Shown here piece after piece: positions 36,445-45,217 of a DNA stretch of 64,000 nucleotides. The stretch is from contig NZ_JAICDG010000007.1 in assembly GCF_022751215.1 (NCBI RefSeq), positions 67,643-131,642 of the forward strand, in the 5' to 3' direction. Each line of letters opens with the position of its first letter. The stretch's first letter is position 1. The position numbers were made by a program, and so were the translations under genes. The notes below the pieces were generated by a model that saw only the letters and a list, made by a program, of their open reading frames with translations, was not told the origin of the DNA and searched no databases. Source of the stretch: Actinomadura terrae. Lineage in GTDB: Bacteria > Actinomycetota > Actinomycetes > Streptosporangiales > Streptosporangiaceae.

Positions 36445-37353
36445 TCACGCCGAAGGGACGGTCCCCGTCGCGGGCCCGAGTTCGGCCAGCAGCGCGGCCA
36501 GCGTCGCGCCGAGCGGCGCGTCCAGCGTGAGGGACGCGTGCGCGTCGCCCCGCGTGGCGCCCTGGTTCACGATCGCGACCGGGACGCCGAGCCGCGCCGC
36601 GTGCCGGACGAACCGCAGGCCCGACATCACCGTCAGAGACGACCCCAGCACCAGCACCGCGCGGGCCGCCTCCGTCCTCACGTAGCAGTCCGCGACGCGC
36701 GCGGGCGGGACGTTCTCCCCGAAGAACACCACGTCCGGCTTCAGCGGGCCGCCGCAGCGGTCGCAGCCCACCATCCGGAAGGCCTCCACGGCGGCGTCGT
36801 CCAGGGCGACGTCGCCGTCGGGGTTGACGGCCTCCGCCCGCCCCGCCCAGCCCGGGTTGGCCTCGCGGAGGCGCCGCTCCAGGTGTCCGCGCGGCGTGCG
36901 CCCGCCGCAGGCCAGGCACACCACCCGGGACAGGCCGCCGTGCAGCTCCACCACGTCCCGCGCCCCGGCGGCCTGGTGCAGCCCGTCCACGTTCTGCGTG
37001 ATGATCCCGCCCACCAGCCCCCGCGCCTGGAGCTCGGCGACCGCGCGGTGCCCGCCGTTCGGGCGCGCGCCCGCGATGTGCCGCCACCCGAGGTGGCTGC
37101 GCGCCCAGTACCGGCGGCGCGCGGCGGCGCTGCCGGTGAACTTCTGGTAGGTCATCGGCTGCTCGGTGGACCGGGCGCGCCGCCGCTGCCCGGTCTCGCC
37201 CCGGTAGTCGGGGATGCCCGACTCGGTCGACAGGCCCGCCCCGCTCAGCACCAGGACGCCGCCGCCCGCCACCAGATCCGCCAGCGACCGCACGGCGGGG
37301 GCCACCGCCCCGGCCTGGCCGTCCAGAACCTCCGTCACCTCTCCATGGTGCAC
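36445..37353 (-). CDS. Sir2-family NAD-dependent deacylase
   Basis: A 302-aa sirtuin. NAD-binding GAGLSTESGIPDYRG (about residue 38), the QNVDGLHQAAG motif, the catalytic His in VVELHGGL, and two zinc pairs CLAC and CDRC are all present, with GSSLTVMSG and VNQGATRGD completing the Rossmann fold. It removes acyl groups from lysines using NAD. The GTG at 37353 is the longest supported start; GTG 37338 is in frame. A 17-bp motif that recurs elsewhere (37383-37399) lies 30 nt upstream, with TAGATT as a potential -10 box. Confidence 0.92.
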   Translation of the reverse strand: MHHGEVTEVLDGQAGAVAPAVRSLADLVAGGGVLVLSGAGLSTESGIPDYRGETGQRRRARSTEQPMTYQKFTGSAAARRRYWARSHLGWRHIAGARPNGGHRAVAELQARGLVGGIITQNVDGLHQAAGARDVVELHGGLSRVVCLACGGRTPRGHLERRLREANPGWAGRAEAVNPDGDVALDDAAVEAFRMVGCDRCGGPLKPDVVFFGENVPPARVADCYVRTEAARAVLVLGSSLTVMSGLRFVRHAARLGVPVAIVNQGATRGDAHASLTLDAPLGATLAALLAELGPATGTVPSA

Positions 37354-37382
37354 GACGACCCGCCCCGATCGTCACCGTTGCG

Positions 37383-37399
37383 AATCTACAATGTAAAGG
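37383..37399. promoter_or_regulatory. Shared 17-bp motif, copy 1
   Basis: AATCTACAATGTAAAGG, between the 3' end of the Crp-type gene and the Sir2 start. It matches copy 3 at 56951-56967 in 16 of 17 bases. It reads TAGATT on the minus strand (possible -10) and has a TAC-n3-GTA dyad; operator, promoter or 3'-end element are all possible. Confidence 0.45.
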
Positions 37400-37424
37400 T
37401 ACCGGCCGGCGTCGCCGGACGGTG

Positions 37425-38141
37425 TCAGTCCTCGCCGCCGGCGAACGCCCGCAGGCCGGGCAGGTCCACCACGGAGATCTTCCGCCAGCCGGTGCTGACC
37501 AGGCCGCGCCGCCGCAGGCTGTTCAGGGCGCGCGCGACGGTCTCGCGGGAGGCGTCCATCCAGCTTCCGAGCTCCTCCTGAGACAGCGGCGGGGCGATGT
37601 CCACGCGGCCGTCGGCGGAGGGCGGGCAGTGCCGCGCCGACAGCTCGGCGAGCTGGGTGAGCAGCAGCGCCAGCCGCCGGGCGCCGCGCGCGGACACGTG
37701 CGCCTGGAGCCGCCGGTCCGCGTCGTCCAGGCGGCGCACGAAGGTGTGGCTGACCAGCAGCCACACGGCGGGGTGGGCGTCCAGGAAGCCGGTGAAGCGC
37801 GCGGCGGGCACCACCAGCGCGCGGATGGGGCTGAGCGCCGTCACCGTCGCCGACCGCTCCCGGCTGCCGAGCACCGCGCTCTCGCACACGAGGTCGCCCG
37901 GGCCGCGCACGGCCAGCACCACCTCGTGCCCGTCGGCGGTGGAGGAGATGACCTTCGCCCAGCCGCTCTCGATGATGATGATGTGGTCGGACTCGTCGCC
38001 CTGGTAGCACAGCGGCATGCGCGGCTGGTAGTTGCGGGGCCGCGCCACCTGCCGCAGCGCCGCGCGCTGGGGGCCGTCGAGGTCGTCCCAGAAGCCCTCG
38101 CCGCGCGCGAGGGCGATGTCGGGGCCGGTCCGGTCGCTCAC
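37425..38141 (-). CDS. Crp/Fnr-family regulator
   Basis: A 238-aa regulator. The cyclic-nucleotide-type beta-roll (about residues 20-135) has CYQGDESDHIIIIESGWAKV and the phosphate-cassette-like GPGDLVCESAVLGSRERSATV, followed by the dimer helix and a C-terminal winged helix with SQEELGSWMDASRETVARALNSLRRRGLV. The roll keeps many cAMP-pocket residues but the ligand is uncertain. No cysteines for an Fe-S cluster are arranged as in Fnr. It is preceded by a 45-bp stem-loop repeat array and has a GTG start at 38141. Confidence 0.9.
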   Translation of the reverse strand: MSDRTGPDIALARGEGFWDDLDGPQRAALRQVARPRNYQPRMPLCYQGDESDHIIIIESGWAKVISSTADGHEVVLAVRGPGDLVCESAVLGSRERSATVTALSPIRALVVPAARFTGFLDAHPAVWLLVSHTFVRRLDDADRRLQAHVSARGARRLALLLTQLAELSARHCPPSADGRVDIAPPLSQEELGSWMDASRETVARALNSLRRRGLVSTGWRKISVVDLPGLRAFAGGED

Positions 38142-38702
38142 GAGGGGTCCGCTTCCCGGGCCCGCGGGCCCGCGGGTCGGGGCAGGGGCGTGCCGTCACG
38201 TGGACCGGTACCCGCGGCGCATGGGAGGAGTGGGGCGCTGAGGCCCGGTGCCGCGGATACCGGTCCGTTCCGGGGGGTGTGGGGGGTCGTTCCCCCACAT
38301 GTGACCGGTCCGTTCCGGAGGGTGTGGGGGGTCGTCCCTCCACGAGGGACCCGTCCGTTCCGGGCGGGACGGGAGGTCGTCCCTCCCCATGGGGCCCGCC
38401 CGTTTCGGGGTGGGCAGGGGGGCGTCCTCCCGCAGGAGGCCGGTCCGCTCGCGCGTCCGCCGCGGACCGGGGGCGTGTCATCCCCTGTCCAGCGGCGGGT
38501 CCGGTATCGCATGTCCCTCAGGAAACCCCCTTACTGATTCCCCAGGCTGCACCCGCGGGCCCATACCGTCTGCGTCACCTGACACAGTGGGTCCCGCACC
38601 GGTCAAGTCCGCTGGTCACCGGTATGACCGCGTGGGCCGCCCGTCCGGGCGGGAACGGCGAGGGGGGTGCCGTCGCGCCCGCCGGAACGCGGGGTCAGAG
38701 GG
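38142..38702. other. Gene-free stretch with repeat array
   Basis: A 561-base region between the Crp-type gene and the exonuclease. The middle 190 bases are the tandem 45-bp repeats listed separately. Before it is a G/C palindrome-rich segment (38158-38180); after it comes about 250 bases with scattered short dyads. Open frames through the array are repetitive and judged non-coding. Promoters for the Crp gene must lie here, but none is obvious. Confidence 0.5.
38260..38451. repeat. 45-bp stem-loop tandem repeats, 4 copies plus a partial fifth
   Basis: Units start at 38260, 38305, 38350, 38395 and (partial) 38440, an exact 45-bp period. Each begins CCGTCCGTTCCGG-like and contains a stem closed on a TCGT loop. 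In unit 1 the stem is GTGGGGG/CCCCCAC; unit 2 has a G-T wobble where unit 3 has an A-T pair, so pairing is kept while sequence drifts. An inverted single copy occurs at 52102-52149. No spacers, so not CRISPR. Confidence 0.85.
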
Positions 38703-39632
38703 TCAGCGGGCGAGGGCGTTGAGGAGGCGGTTCACGGGGCCCGAGAGGTTCCAGCGGTCGGCCAGCTCGACGAGCGCCTCGGGGTCGCGGGGCTCGGCGG
38801 GGAGCCGGTCGTCCAGCCCGGACAGCTCGGGCGCGTCGATGTCGGTGACGACGCGGACGACGGTCTCGGCGGAGGCCAGGTACTCCCGGGCGGCCTCCAT
38901 CCGGCGGCGCGCCCCCGCCGGGAAGCCCTCGTCGGTGCCCGCGTCCAGCGCGGCGAGGATGCCCGCGACCGACCCGAACCGCGTAACCAGCGCCGCCGCG
39001 GTCTTGTCGCCGACGCCCGGCACGCCGGGCAGCCCGTCGCTGGGGTCGCCGCGCAGCGTCGCGTAGTCGCCGTAGGCGCGGCCGGGGATGCGGTACTTCT
39101 CCGCGACCTCCTTCTCGCCCATGATCTGGAGGTTCCGGATGCCGCGCGCGGTGTACAGGACGGCGACGGGCCCGGAGTCGTCGACGAGCTGGAACAGGTC
39201 CCGGTCGCCGGTCACGATGTCGACCGGGCCCCGGGCGGCGCCGCGCACGGCGAGCGTGCCGATGACGTCGTCCGCCTCGTACCCGGCGACGCCCGCGCTG
39301 GCCAGCCCGAACGCGGCGAGGACCGCGTCGATCACGGGGAGCTGCGCCTCCAGCGCGTCCGGCGTCTGGTCGCCGCCGTCGTCGGCGACCCGGTGCGCCT
39401 TGTAGGACGGCAGCGCCGCGACCCGGAACTCCGGCCGCCAGTCTGCGTCCATGCAGCACACGAGCCGGTCGGGGGAGCGGTCCTGGACGAGCCGCGCGAT
39501 CATGTCGACGAGGCCGCGCACCGCGTTCACCGGCGTCCCGTCCGGGGCGGTGACCGACTCGGGCACCCCGAAGAAGGCGCGGAAGTACAACGACGGCGTG
39601 TCCAGCAGCATCAGCCCGCTCATGCGCCCCAT
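38703..39632 (-). CDS. 5'-3' exonuclease (Pol I-type FEN domain)
   Basis: A 309-aa stand-alone flap/5' exonuclease. MLLDTPSLYFRAFFG, the acidic VCCMDADWRPEFR, the arched SYKAHR helix, GYEADDVIGTLA, and DIVTGDRDLFQLV are the metal-ligand blocks, followed by the H3TH region GLPGVPGVGDKTAAALV. It processes RNA primers or flaps during repair. In mycobacteria the homologue (Rv2090) lies next to the helY neighbourhood and the pepE gene, as it does here with pepE. It is divergent from the M24 peptidase. ATG 39632 and ATG 39623 are both possible starts. Confidence 0.93.
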   Translation of the reverse strand: MGRMSGLMLLDTPSLYFRAFFGVPESVTAPDGTPVNAVRGLVDMIARLVQDRSPDRLVCCMDADWRPEFRVAALPSYKAHRVADDGGDQTPDALEAQLPVIDAVLAAFGLASAGVAGYEADDVIGTLAVRGAARGPVDIVTGDRDLFQLVDDSGPVAVLYTARGIRNLQIMGEKEVAEKYRIPGRAYGDYATLRGDPSDGLPGVPGVGDKTAAALVTRFGSVAGILAALDAGTDEGFPAGARRRMEAAREYLASAETVVRVVTDIDAPELSGLDDRLPAEPRDPEALVELADRWNLSGPVNRLLNALAR

Positions 39633-39857
39633 CGTCGCACGCCGCTACGACGGTCCCGGGCGGCGCGGCGGCCCGGTCGCGCGGCGCGGCGGGCGGGCCG
39701 GGGCGGCGGCACGCCGGAGTTCTTGCGATCCTGGTGGTGTGTCCGAGGCGGTTGTCCAGTTTCGGACGGTATGCGGAACGTAATGAGACCAGGTCAGGGG
39801 AGGAGGGAGCGGTGGTCCGCGGCGCGATCGGCGCCGCGCGGGGCCGCCGCGACCGGC

Positions 39858-40979
39858 ATGGAGACGGATGTGACGACGGAGTTGTATCCGCGTGAGCGCG
39901 TCGGACAGGTGCGGGAGGCCGCGGCGCGGGCGGGCCTCGGCGCCGTGCTGCTGACGCCCGGCCCGGACCTGCGCTATGTGACCGGGTACGACGCGCTGCC
40001 GCTGGAGCGGCTGACCTGCCTGGTGGTGCCCGCCGCCGGGGAGCCGTTCATGATGGTGCCGAGGCTGGAGCTGCCCGCCGCGCAGGCGTCCCCGGCCGGG
40101 CGGCTCGACGTCGAGCTCGTCCCGTGGGACGAGACCGACGACCCGTTCGCGCTCGCCGCCGCGCGGCTGCCGCGCGGCCTCGCGAAGGTGGGCGTGGCCG
40201 ACCGGATGTGGGCGGTGATGGCGCTGCGGTTCCGCGCGGCGCTGCCGGGCGCCGAGCAGGTCGCGGCGGGCGCGGTGCTGCGGACCCTGCGGATCCGCAA
40301 GAGCGCCGCCGAGGTGGCGGCGCTGCGGGAGGCGGGCGCGGCGATCGACCGCGTCCACCGCCGCGTCCCCGGGCTCCTCAAGGCGGGCCGGACCGAGCAC
40401 GAGGTCGCCCGCGACATCGCCGACGCGATCATCGCGGAGGGCCACTCGACCGTCGACTTCGTCATCGTCGGGTCGGGCCCGAACGGCGCGAACCCGCACG
40501 CCGAGCCGACCGACCGCGTCATCGGCCCCGGCGAGCCGGTCGTGGTCGACATCGGCGGGACGATGCCGAGCGGCTACTGCTCGGACTCCACCCGCAACTA
40601 CTGCGTCGGCGAGCCCCCGGCCGCCTACCTGGAGTACTACCGGGTGCTGGAGGAGGCGCAGCGGGCGTCCTGCGCGGCGGTCCGTCCGGGGGCGACGCCC
40701 GAGGCGGTGGACGCGGCGGGCCGCGACATCATCGCGGCGGCCGGGTACGGGGAGCACTTCTTCCACCGCACCGGCCACGGCATCGGCCTGGAGACCCACG
40801 AGGACCCCTACATCGTCGCGGGCAACCGGGAGCCGCTGGAGCCCGGCATGGCGTTCTCGGTGGAGCCGGGCATCTACCCGGGGCCGCACGGCGCGCGCAT
40901 CGAGGACATCGTCGTGTGCACCGAGGACGGCCACGAGCCGATGAACGTCACCGACCACGGCCTGGTGATCGCCGGCTGA
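39858..40979 (+). CDS. M24 Xaa-Pro peptidase, PepE-like
   Basis: A 373-aa dimetal aminopeptidase/prolidase-like enzyme. The creatinase N-domain spans about residues 5-140, and the pita-bread domain follows with the five ligands visible in VVVDIGGTM (Asp), YCSDSTRN (Asp), FFHRTGHGIGLETHED (His), FSVEPGIYPG (Glu) and ARIEDIVV (Glu). It trims peptides with a proline in position 2 or similar and may help dispose of proteasome products, which is inference. ATG 39858 and GTG 39870 (with GGAGAC before it) are alternatives. A terminator hairpin follows. Confidence 0.92.
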   Translation: METDVTTELYPRERVGQVREAAARAGLGAVLLTPGPDLRYVTGYDALPLERLTCLVVPAAGEPFMMVPRLELPAAQASPAGRLDVELVPWDETDDPFALAAARLPRGLAKVGVADRMWAVMALRFRAALPGAEQVAAGAVLRTLRIRKSAAEVAALREAGAAIDRVHRRVPGLLKAGRTEHEVARDIADAIIAEGHSTVDFVIVGSGPNGANPHAEPTDRVIGPGEPVVVDIGGTMPSGYCSDSTRNYCVGEPPAAYLEYYRVLEEAQRASCAAVRPGATPEAVDAAGRDIIAAAGYGEHFFHRTGHGIGLETHEDPYIVAGNREPLEPGMAFSVEPGIYPGPHGARIEDIVVCTEDGHEPMNVTDHGLVIAG

Positions 40980-40998
40980 CCCCGGCCCGACCGGACAG

Positions 40999-41038
40999 GG
41001 CGACGCCCACGGCCCGTGCGGGGGCCGTGGGCGTCGCC
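40999..41038. terminator. Bidirectional 17-bp hairpin terminator
   Basis: Arms 40999-41015 and 41022-41038 pair perfectly with a 6-nt loop. It lies 19 nt after the M24 gene and 43 nt before the stop of the convergent ATPase gene. Confidence 0.8.
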
Positions 41039-41040
41039 TT

Positions 41041-41081
41041 GCGGAGCGGGCTACTCGCGGGTGGGCTACTTGCGGGTGGAG

Positions 41082-41095
<14 letters not shown>
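41041..41095. repeat. 15-bp direct repeats across the ATPase stop
   Basis: Three units of about 15 bp (GGGCTACTCGCGGGT, GGGCTACTTGCGGGT, GGAGCTACTTGCGGA) run across the stop codon at 41082. Each keeps CTA on this strand, so an in-frame stop codon is repeated. It looks like a slippage expansion of the gene's last codons. Confidence 0.65.
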
Positions 41096-42335
<1,240 letters not shown>

Positions 42336-42348
42336 CAGATCCTCCCGA

Positions 42349-42363
42349 TGGAAACGTTTTCTA
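42349..42363. promoter_or_regulatory. LacI-type operator 1
   Basis: TGGAAACGTTTTCTA, with a central CG and AAACGTTT palindrome, lies 14 nt before the ATPase start. Repression would block its expression directly. Confidence 0.6.
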
Positions 42364-42412
42364 TCCACCCTGTGGAACAGGGGATTCATGTCAGTCCTTG
42401 GAGTAAACATCA

Positions 42413-42426
42413 TGGAATCGTTTCCA
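42413..42426. promoter_or_regulatory. LacI-type operator 2
   Basis: TGGAATCGTTTCCA, a near-perfect LacI/CcpA-like dyad, lies 58 nt before the lacI-type start. Centres of the two operators are 64 bp apart, about six helical turns, so looping is possible. Confidence 0.6.
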
Positions 42427-42483
42427 GGGCAGGGCGGGTCGTGAGAAGATGATCGGACGGTCGGGACGGGAGGGGGCGGAGCG

Positions 42484-43557
42484 GTGACGCAGCCGCGATC
42501 GGCGACGATCAAGGACGTGGCGGCCGCGGCCGGCGTCGGGATCGCCACGGTGTCGCGGGTGTTCTCGGGCGCGGGCTCGGTGAGCGCGGCGACCCGCGAG
42601 CGGGTGCTGGCGGCGGCCCGCGAGCTGGACTACCGGCCGAGCGCCCTCGGCCGCGGCCTGAAGCTGCGCCGCAGCGGCGGCATCGGCCTGATCGTCCCGG
42701 ACGTGACCGACCCGTTCTGCGCGGAGCTGGTCGCGGGCGTGCTCGCCTGCGCCCGCACGCTCGGCGAGCACGTCATCGTGGACGCCGCGCACGGCGACCC
42801 CGCCCGCGAGGCCGAGATCCTCGACCGGCTCGTCGAGCAGCGGGTGGACGGCGTGATCGCGGTGCCCGCCGGGCGGGAGGCCGACTGGAGCGCCGCCGCC
42901 CGGGTGTGCTCCAGCGTCGTGTTCGCCGATCGAGTCCTGCCCGGCCTGCCGGACGTCCCCGCCGTGCTCGCCGACGACGCGGGCGGCGTCCGCTCGCTCG
43001 TGGAGTACCTGGTCGGGCTCGGCCACCGCACGATCGCCTTCCTCGGCGCCGCCGCGCCCGGCGTCCCGCGCGAGGAGCCGGGCACGCCGCTCGGGGTGCG
43101 CGAGCGGGCCTTCCGCGACACGCTGGCGCAGCTGCGCGTCCCCGTCGAGGAGGACCTGGTCGTCGCGGCGCGCCCGGCGGGCGACGCGGCCTACGCGGCG
43201 GCGGCGGGGCTGCTCCAGCGCCGCGCGGACGTGACCGCCGTCCTCGCCGCGGGGCACCTGATCGGCGAGGCGGCCGTGCTGGTCGCCCGCGAGCTGGACC
43301 TGCGGGTCCCCGCGGACGTGTCGATCGCGATGGTCGACGACGTCGCCTGGGCCGAGCTGTGCGACCCGCCGCTCACCGCGGTCGCCCGTCCCGCCCGCGA
43401 CATCGGCTACCGGGCCTGCGAGCTGCTGCTGCGCGACCGGGCCCGGCGGGGGAGGGGAGGGCCGGTGCTGCTGCCGACCGAGCTGGTCGTGCGGGGGAGC
43501 TGCGGCCCGATCCGCACCGCCCGCGCCTCCGGCCGGGGGACGCCCCGCCTCTCCTGA
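42484..43557 (+). CDS. LacI-family regulator
   Basis: A 357-aa regulator. The N-terminal HTH is [23 protein letters not shown] with the hinge [21 protein letters not shown], followed by the periplasmic-binding-type sensor (about residues 62-335) that binds a sugar. It is divergent from the MsiK-type ATPase, with two matching operators between them, so it probably controls both genes. It ends in a basic Pro/Arg tail. GGAGGGGG and GGAG precede GTG 42484. Confidence 0.92.
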   Translation: MTQPRSATIKDVAAAAGVGIATVSRVFSGAGSVSAATRERVLAAARELDYRPSALGRGLKLRRSGGIGLIVPDVTDPFCAELVAGVLACARTLGEHVIVDAAHGDPAREAEILDRLVEQRVDGVIAVPAGREADWSAAARVCSSVVFADRVLPGLPDVPAVLADDAGGVRSLVEYLVGLGHRTIAFLGAAAPGVPREEPGTPLGVRERAFRDTLAQLRVPVEEDLVVAARPAGDAAYAAAAGLLQRRADVTAVLAAGHLIGEAAVLVARELDLRVPADVSIAMVDDVAWAELCDPPLTAVARPARDIGYRACELLLRDRARRGRGGPVLLPTELVVRGSCGPIRTARASGRGTPRLS

Positions 43558-43667
43558 GCTCCGTCTCTCCTGAACCCCGCCTCTCGTGAGCACCGCGCTC
43601 GCCGGGGGCCGGCGCGCGGGACGCCGATCTGTGATCTGAGGGCGCCCGGGGAGGGGGCCCGGCACGC

Positions 43668-43673
43668 TAGATT
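43668..43673 (+). promoter_or_regulatory. Leaderless -10 box for the Lrp/AsnC gene
   Basis: TAGATT is followed by 6 nt and GTG 43680. Confidence 0.5.
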
Positions 43674-43679
43674 TCCGGC

Positions 43680-44120
43680 GTGGAGGAGATCGATCGTCAG
43701 ATCATGGCGCTGCTGGCCGATGACGGGCGGATGAGCTTCACCGATCTGGCCAAGGAGACCGGCCTGTCGGTGTCGGCCGTGCACCAGCGTGTCCGGCGGT
43801 TGCAGAAGCGCGGCGTGATCAAGGGGTTCACCGCGCAGCTCGACCACGGGCAGGTCGGGCTGCCGCTGACCGCGTTCGTGTCGATCAAGCCGACCGACCC
43901 CGCCGCGCCCGACGACGCGCCCGAGCGGCTCGCCCATCTCACCGCGATCGAGGCGTGCCACTCGGTGGCGGGGGACGAGAGCTACATCCTCAAGGTCCGC
44001 GTCGCGTCCCCGAACGAGCTGGAGGAGCTGCTCCAGCTCATCCGCGCGGCGGCGAACGTCGCGACCCGCACGACGGTCGTGCTGAGCACCCCCTGGGAGG
44101 GCCGCCGCCCCCGCCTCTGA
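43680..44120 (+). CDS. Lrp/AsnC-family regulator
   Basis: A 146-aa regulator. The HTH (about residues 2-50) has DRQIMALLADDGRMSFTDLAKETGLSVSAVHQRVRRLQKRGVI, in parts, and the RAM ligand domain (about 65-140) follows with VAGDESYILKVRVASPNELEELL. These octameric proteins sense amino acids. The target is not evident; lysine-degradation genes lie 13 kb away. A leaderless start at GTG 43680 is supported. It converges on the kinase gene. Confidence 0.92.
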   Translation: MEEIDRQIMALLADDGRMSFTDLAKETGLSVSAVHQRVRRLQKRGVIKGFTAQLDHGQVGLPLTAFVSIKPTDPAAPDDAPERLAHLTAIEACHSVAGDESYILKVRVASPNELEELLQLIRAAANVATRTTVVLSTPWEGRRPRL

Positions 44121-44148
44121 ACGCCGGCCGTACCGAGGCCGGCCCGGA

Positions 44149-44189
44149 TACCGGCCCGCACCTTACAACGTCAAGGCGGCGGGCCGGTA
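44149..44189. terminator. Hairpin terminator with motif in its loop
   Basis: Perfect 11-bp arms (44149-44159 and 44179-44189) lie between the convergent Lrp and kinase genes. The 19-nt loop holds CCTTACAACGTCAAGG (44161-44176), related to the 17-bp motif at 37383 and 56951. Confidence 0.6.
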
Positions 44190-44215
44190 CGTCTGCGAGC
44201 CGGTACGTTCCCGGG

Positions 44216-45217
44216 TCAGCCCTCCCTGGAGGCGACCCGGAAGGCGGCCCGGAAGGCGTCGTGGACGGCGGGCGGGGCGTCGAGCTGGTCGAGGCCGAGG
44301 AGCGCGGCGCCGAGCAGCGGGGGGTCCTCGGGGACGAGGAGGCGGGTGCGGGGGGCGACGTCGGCGTAGCGTTCGGCGACCGCGTCCATCAGCAGGGGGC
44401 GGCGGGCGCGCAGGATGCCGCCGCCGAGGACGACCTCGGCGGGGGAGTCCTGGAGCCCGAGGCGGCGCAGGATCACCGAGCCGAGCAGCGCGATCTCCTC
44501 GGCGAGCCGGAACACGACCTCGCGGGCGACCGGGTCGCCCGCCTCGGCGGTGTCCAGCAGCAGCGGCGCCAGGCCGGTGAGGTCCTCCCGGTCGAAGTCG
44601 CCGTGGTGCATGCCGATGCCGACGTCGATGGCGCGCTCGACGCCGTAGTGCGCGGCGACGGCGGCGGTGAGCGCGGTCTCGGGGCCCCGGCCGTCCTCGC
44701 CGCGGATGCCGTGCCACAGCGCCGCGCGGCCGAGCTCGCCGCCGCCGCCCCAGTCGCCGGTGTGGGGGCCGAGCGAGGGGAAGCGGGCGGTGCGGCCGTC
44801 GGGGGCGATGCCGGCGCAGTTGATGCCCGCGCCGCACACGACGGCGACGCCCCAGCCCGCGGTGGCGCCGCTGCCCAGCAGCGCGAGCGTGTCGTTGCCG
44901 ACGCGGACGCTCGGCGCCGGGCCGCGCGCCAGCAGCAGCTTCTCCAGCCGCTCCTCCTCGGCGGGCAGGTCCACGTTCGCCATGTAGGCGGCGAGGTGCG
45001 CGACGTCGCCGCGGTCGACCCCGGCGCGCTCCACGACGGCGTCGATGACCCCGGCGAGCGACTCCAGCGCGACGTCGAACCCGGTGGTCTTCGGCCGGAA
45101 GCCCGGGCCGCGCGCGGTGGCGAGCAGCTCGCCGCCGGGCCCGGCGACCGCCGCGTCGATCTTGCTGTTGCCGCCGTCCACGGCGATGAGGACGCCGCCC
45201 GCCGGGCGGCCCGTCAC
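44216..45217 (-). CDS. BadF/N-acetylglucosamine-kinase-type ATPase
   Basis: A 333-aa ASKHA-fold kinase of the BadF/BadG/BcrA/BcrD group, which includes N-acetylglucosamine kinases. Phosphate-1 LIAVDGGNSKIDAAV, the NAGK-like GAGINCAGI and phosphate-2 GPHTGDWGGGGELG motifs are present, and LGGGILRARRP marks the adenosine site. In this operon it should phosphorylate the sugar released by, or fed to, the GH4 enzyme. GTG 45217 overlaps the GH4 stop (GTGA), so it is translationally coupled as the last gene of the operon. Confidence 0.88.
   Translation of the reverse strand: MTGRPAGGVLIAVDGGNSKIDAAVAGPGGELLATARGPGFRPKTTGFDVALESLAGVIDAVVERAGVDRGDVAHLAAYMANVDLPAEEERLEKLLLARGPAPSVRVGNDTLALLGSGATAGWGVAVVCGAGINCAGIAPDGRTARFPSLGPHTGDWGGGGELGRAALWHGIRGEDGRGPETALTAAVAAHYGVERAIDVGIGMHHGDFDREDLTGLAPLLLDTAEAGDPVAREVVFRLAEEIALLGSVILRRLGLQDSPAEVVLGGGILRARRPLLMDAVAERYADVAPRTRLLVPEDPPLLGAALLGLDQLDAPPAVHDAFRAAFRVASREG

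Noticed and set aside
38260-38451. Possible CRISPR array
   Set aside because: The units are directly abutting without spacers, the hairpin repeat is 45 bp, and no cas genes are near.
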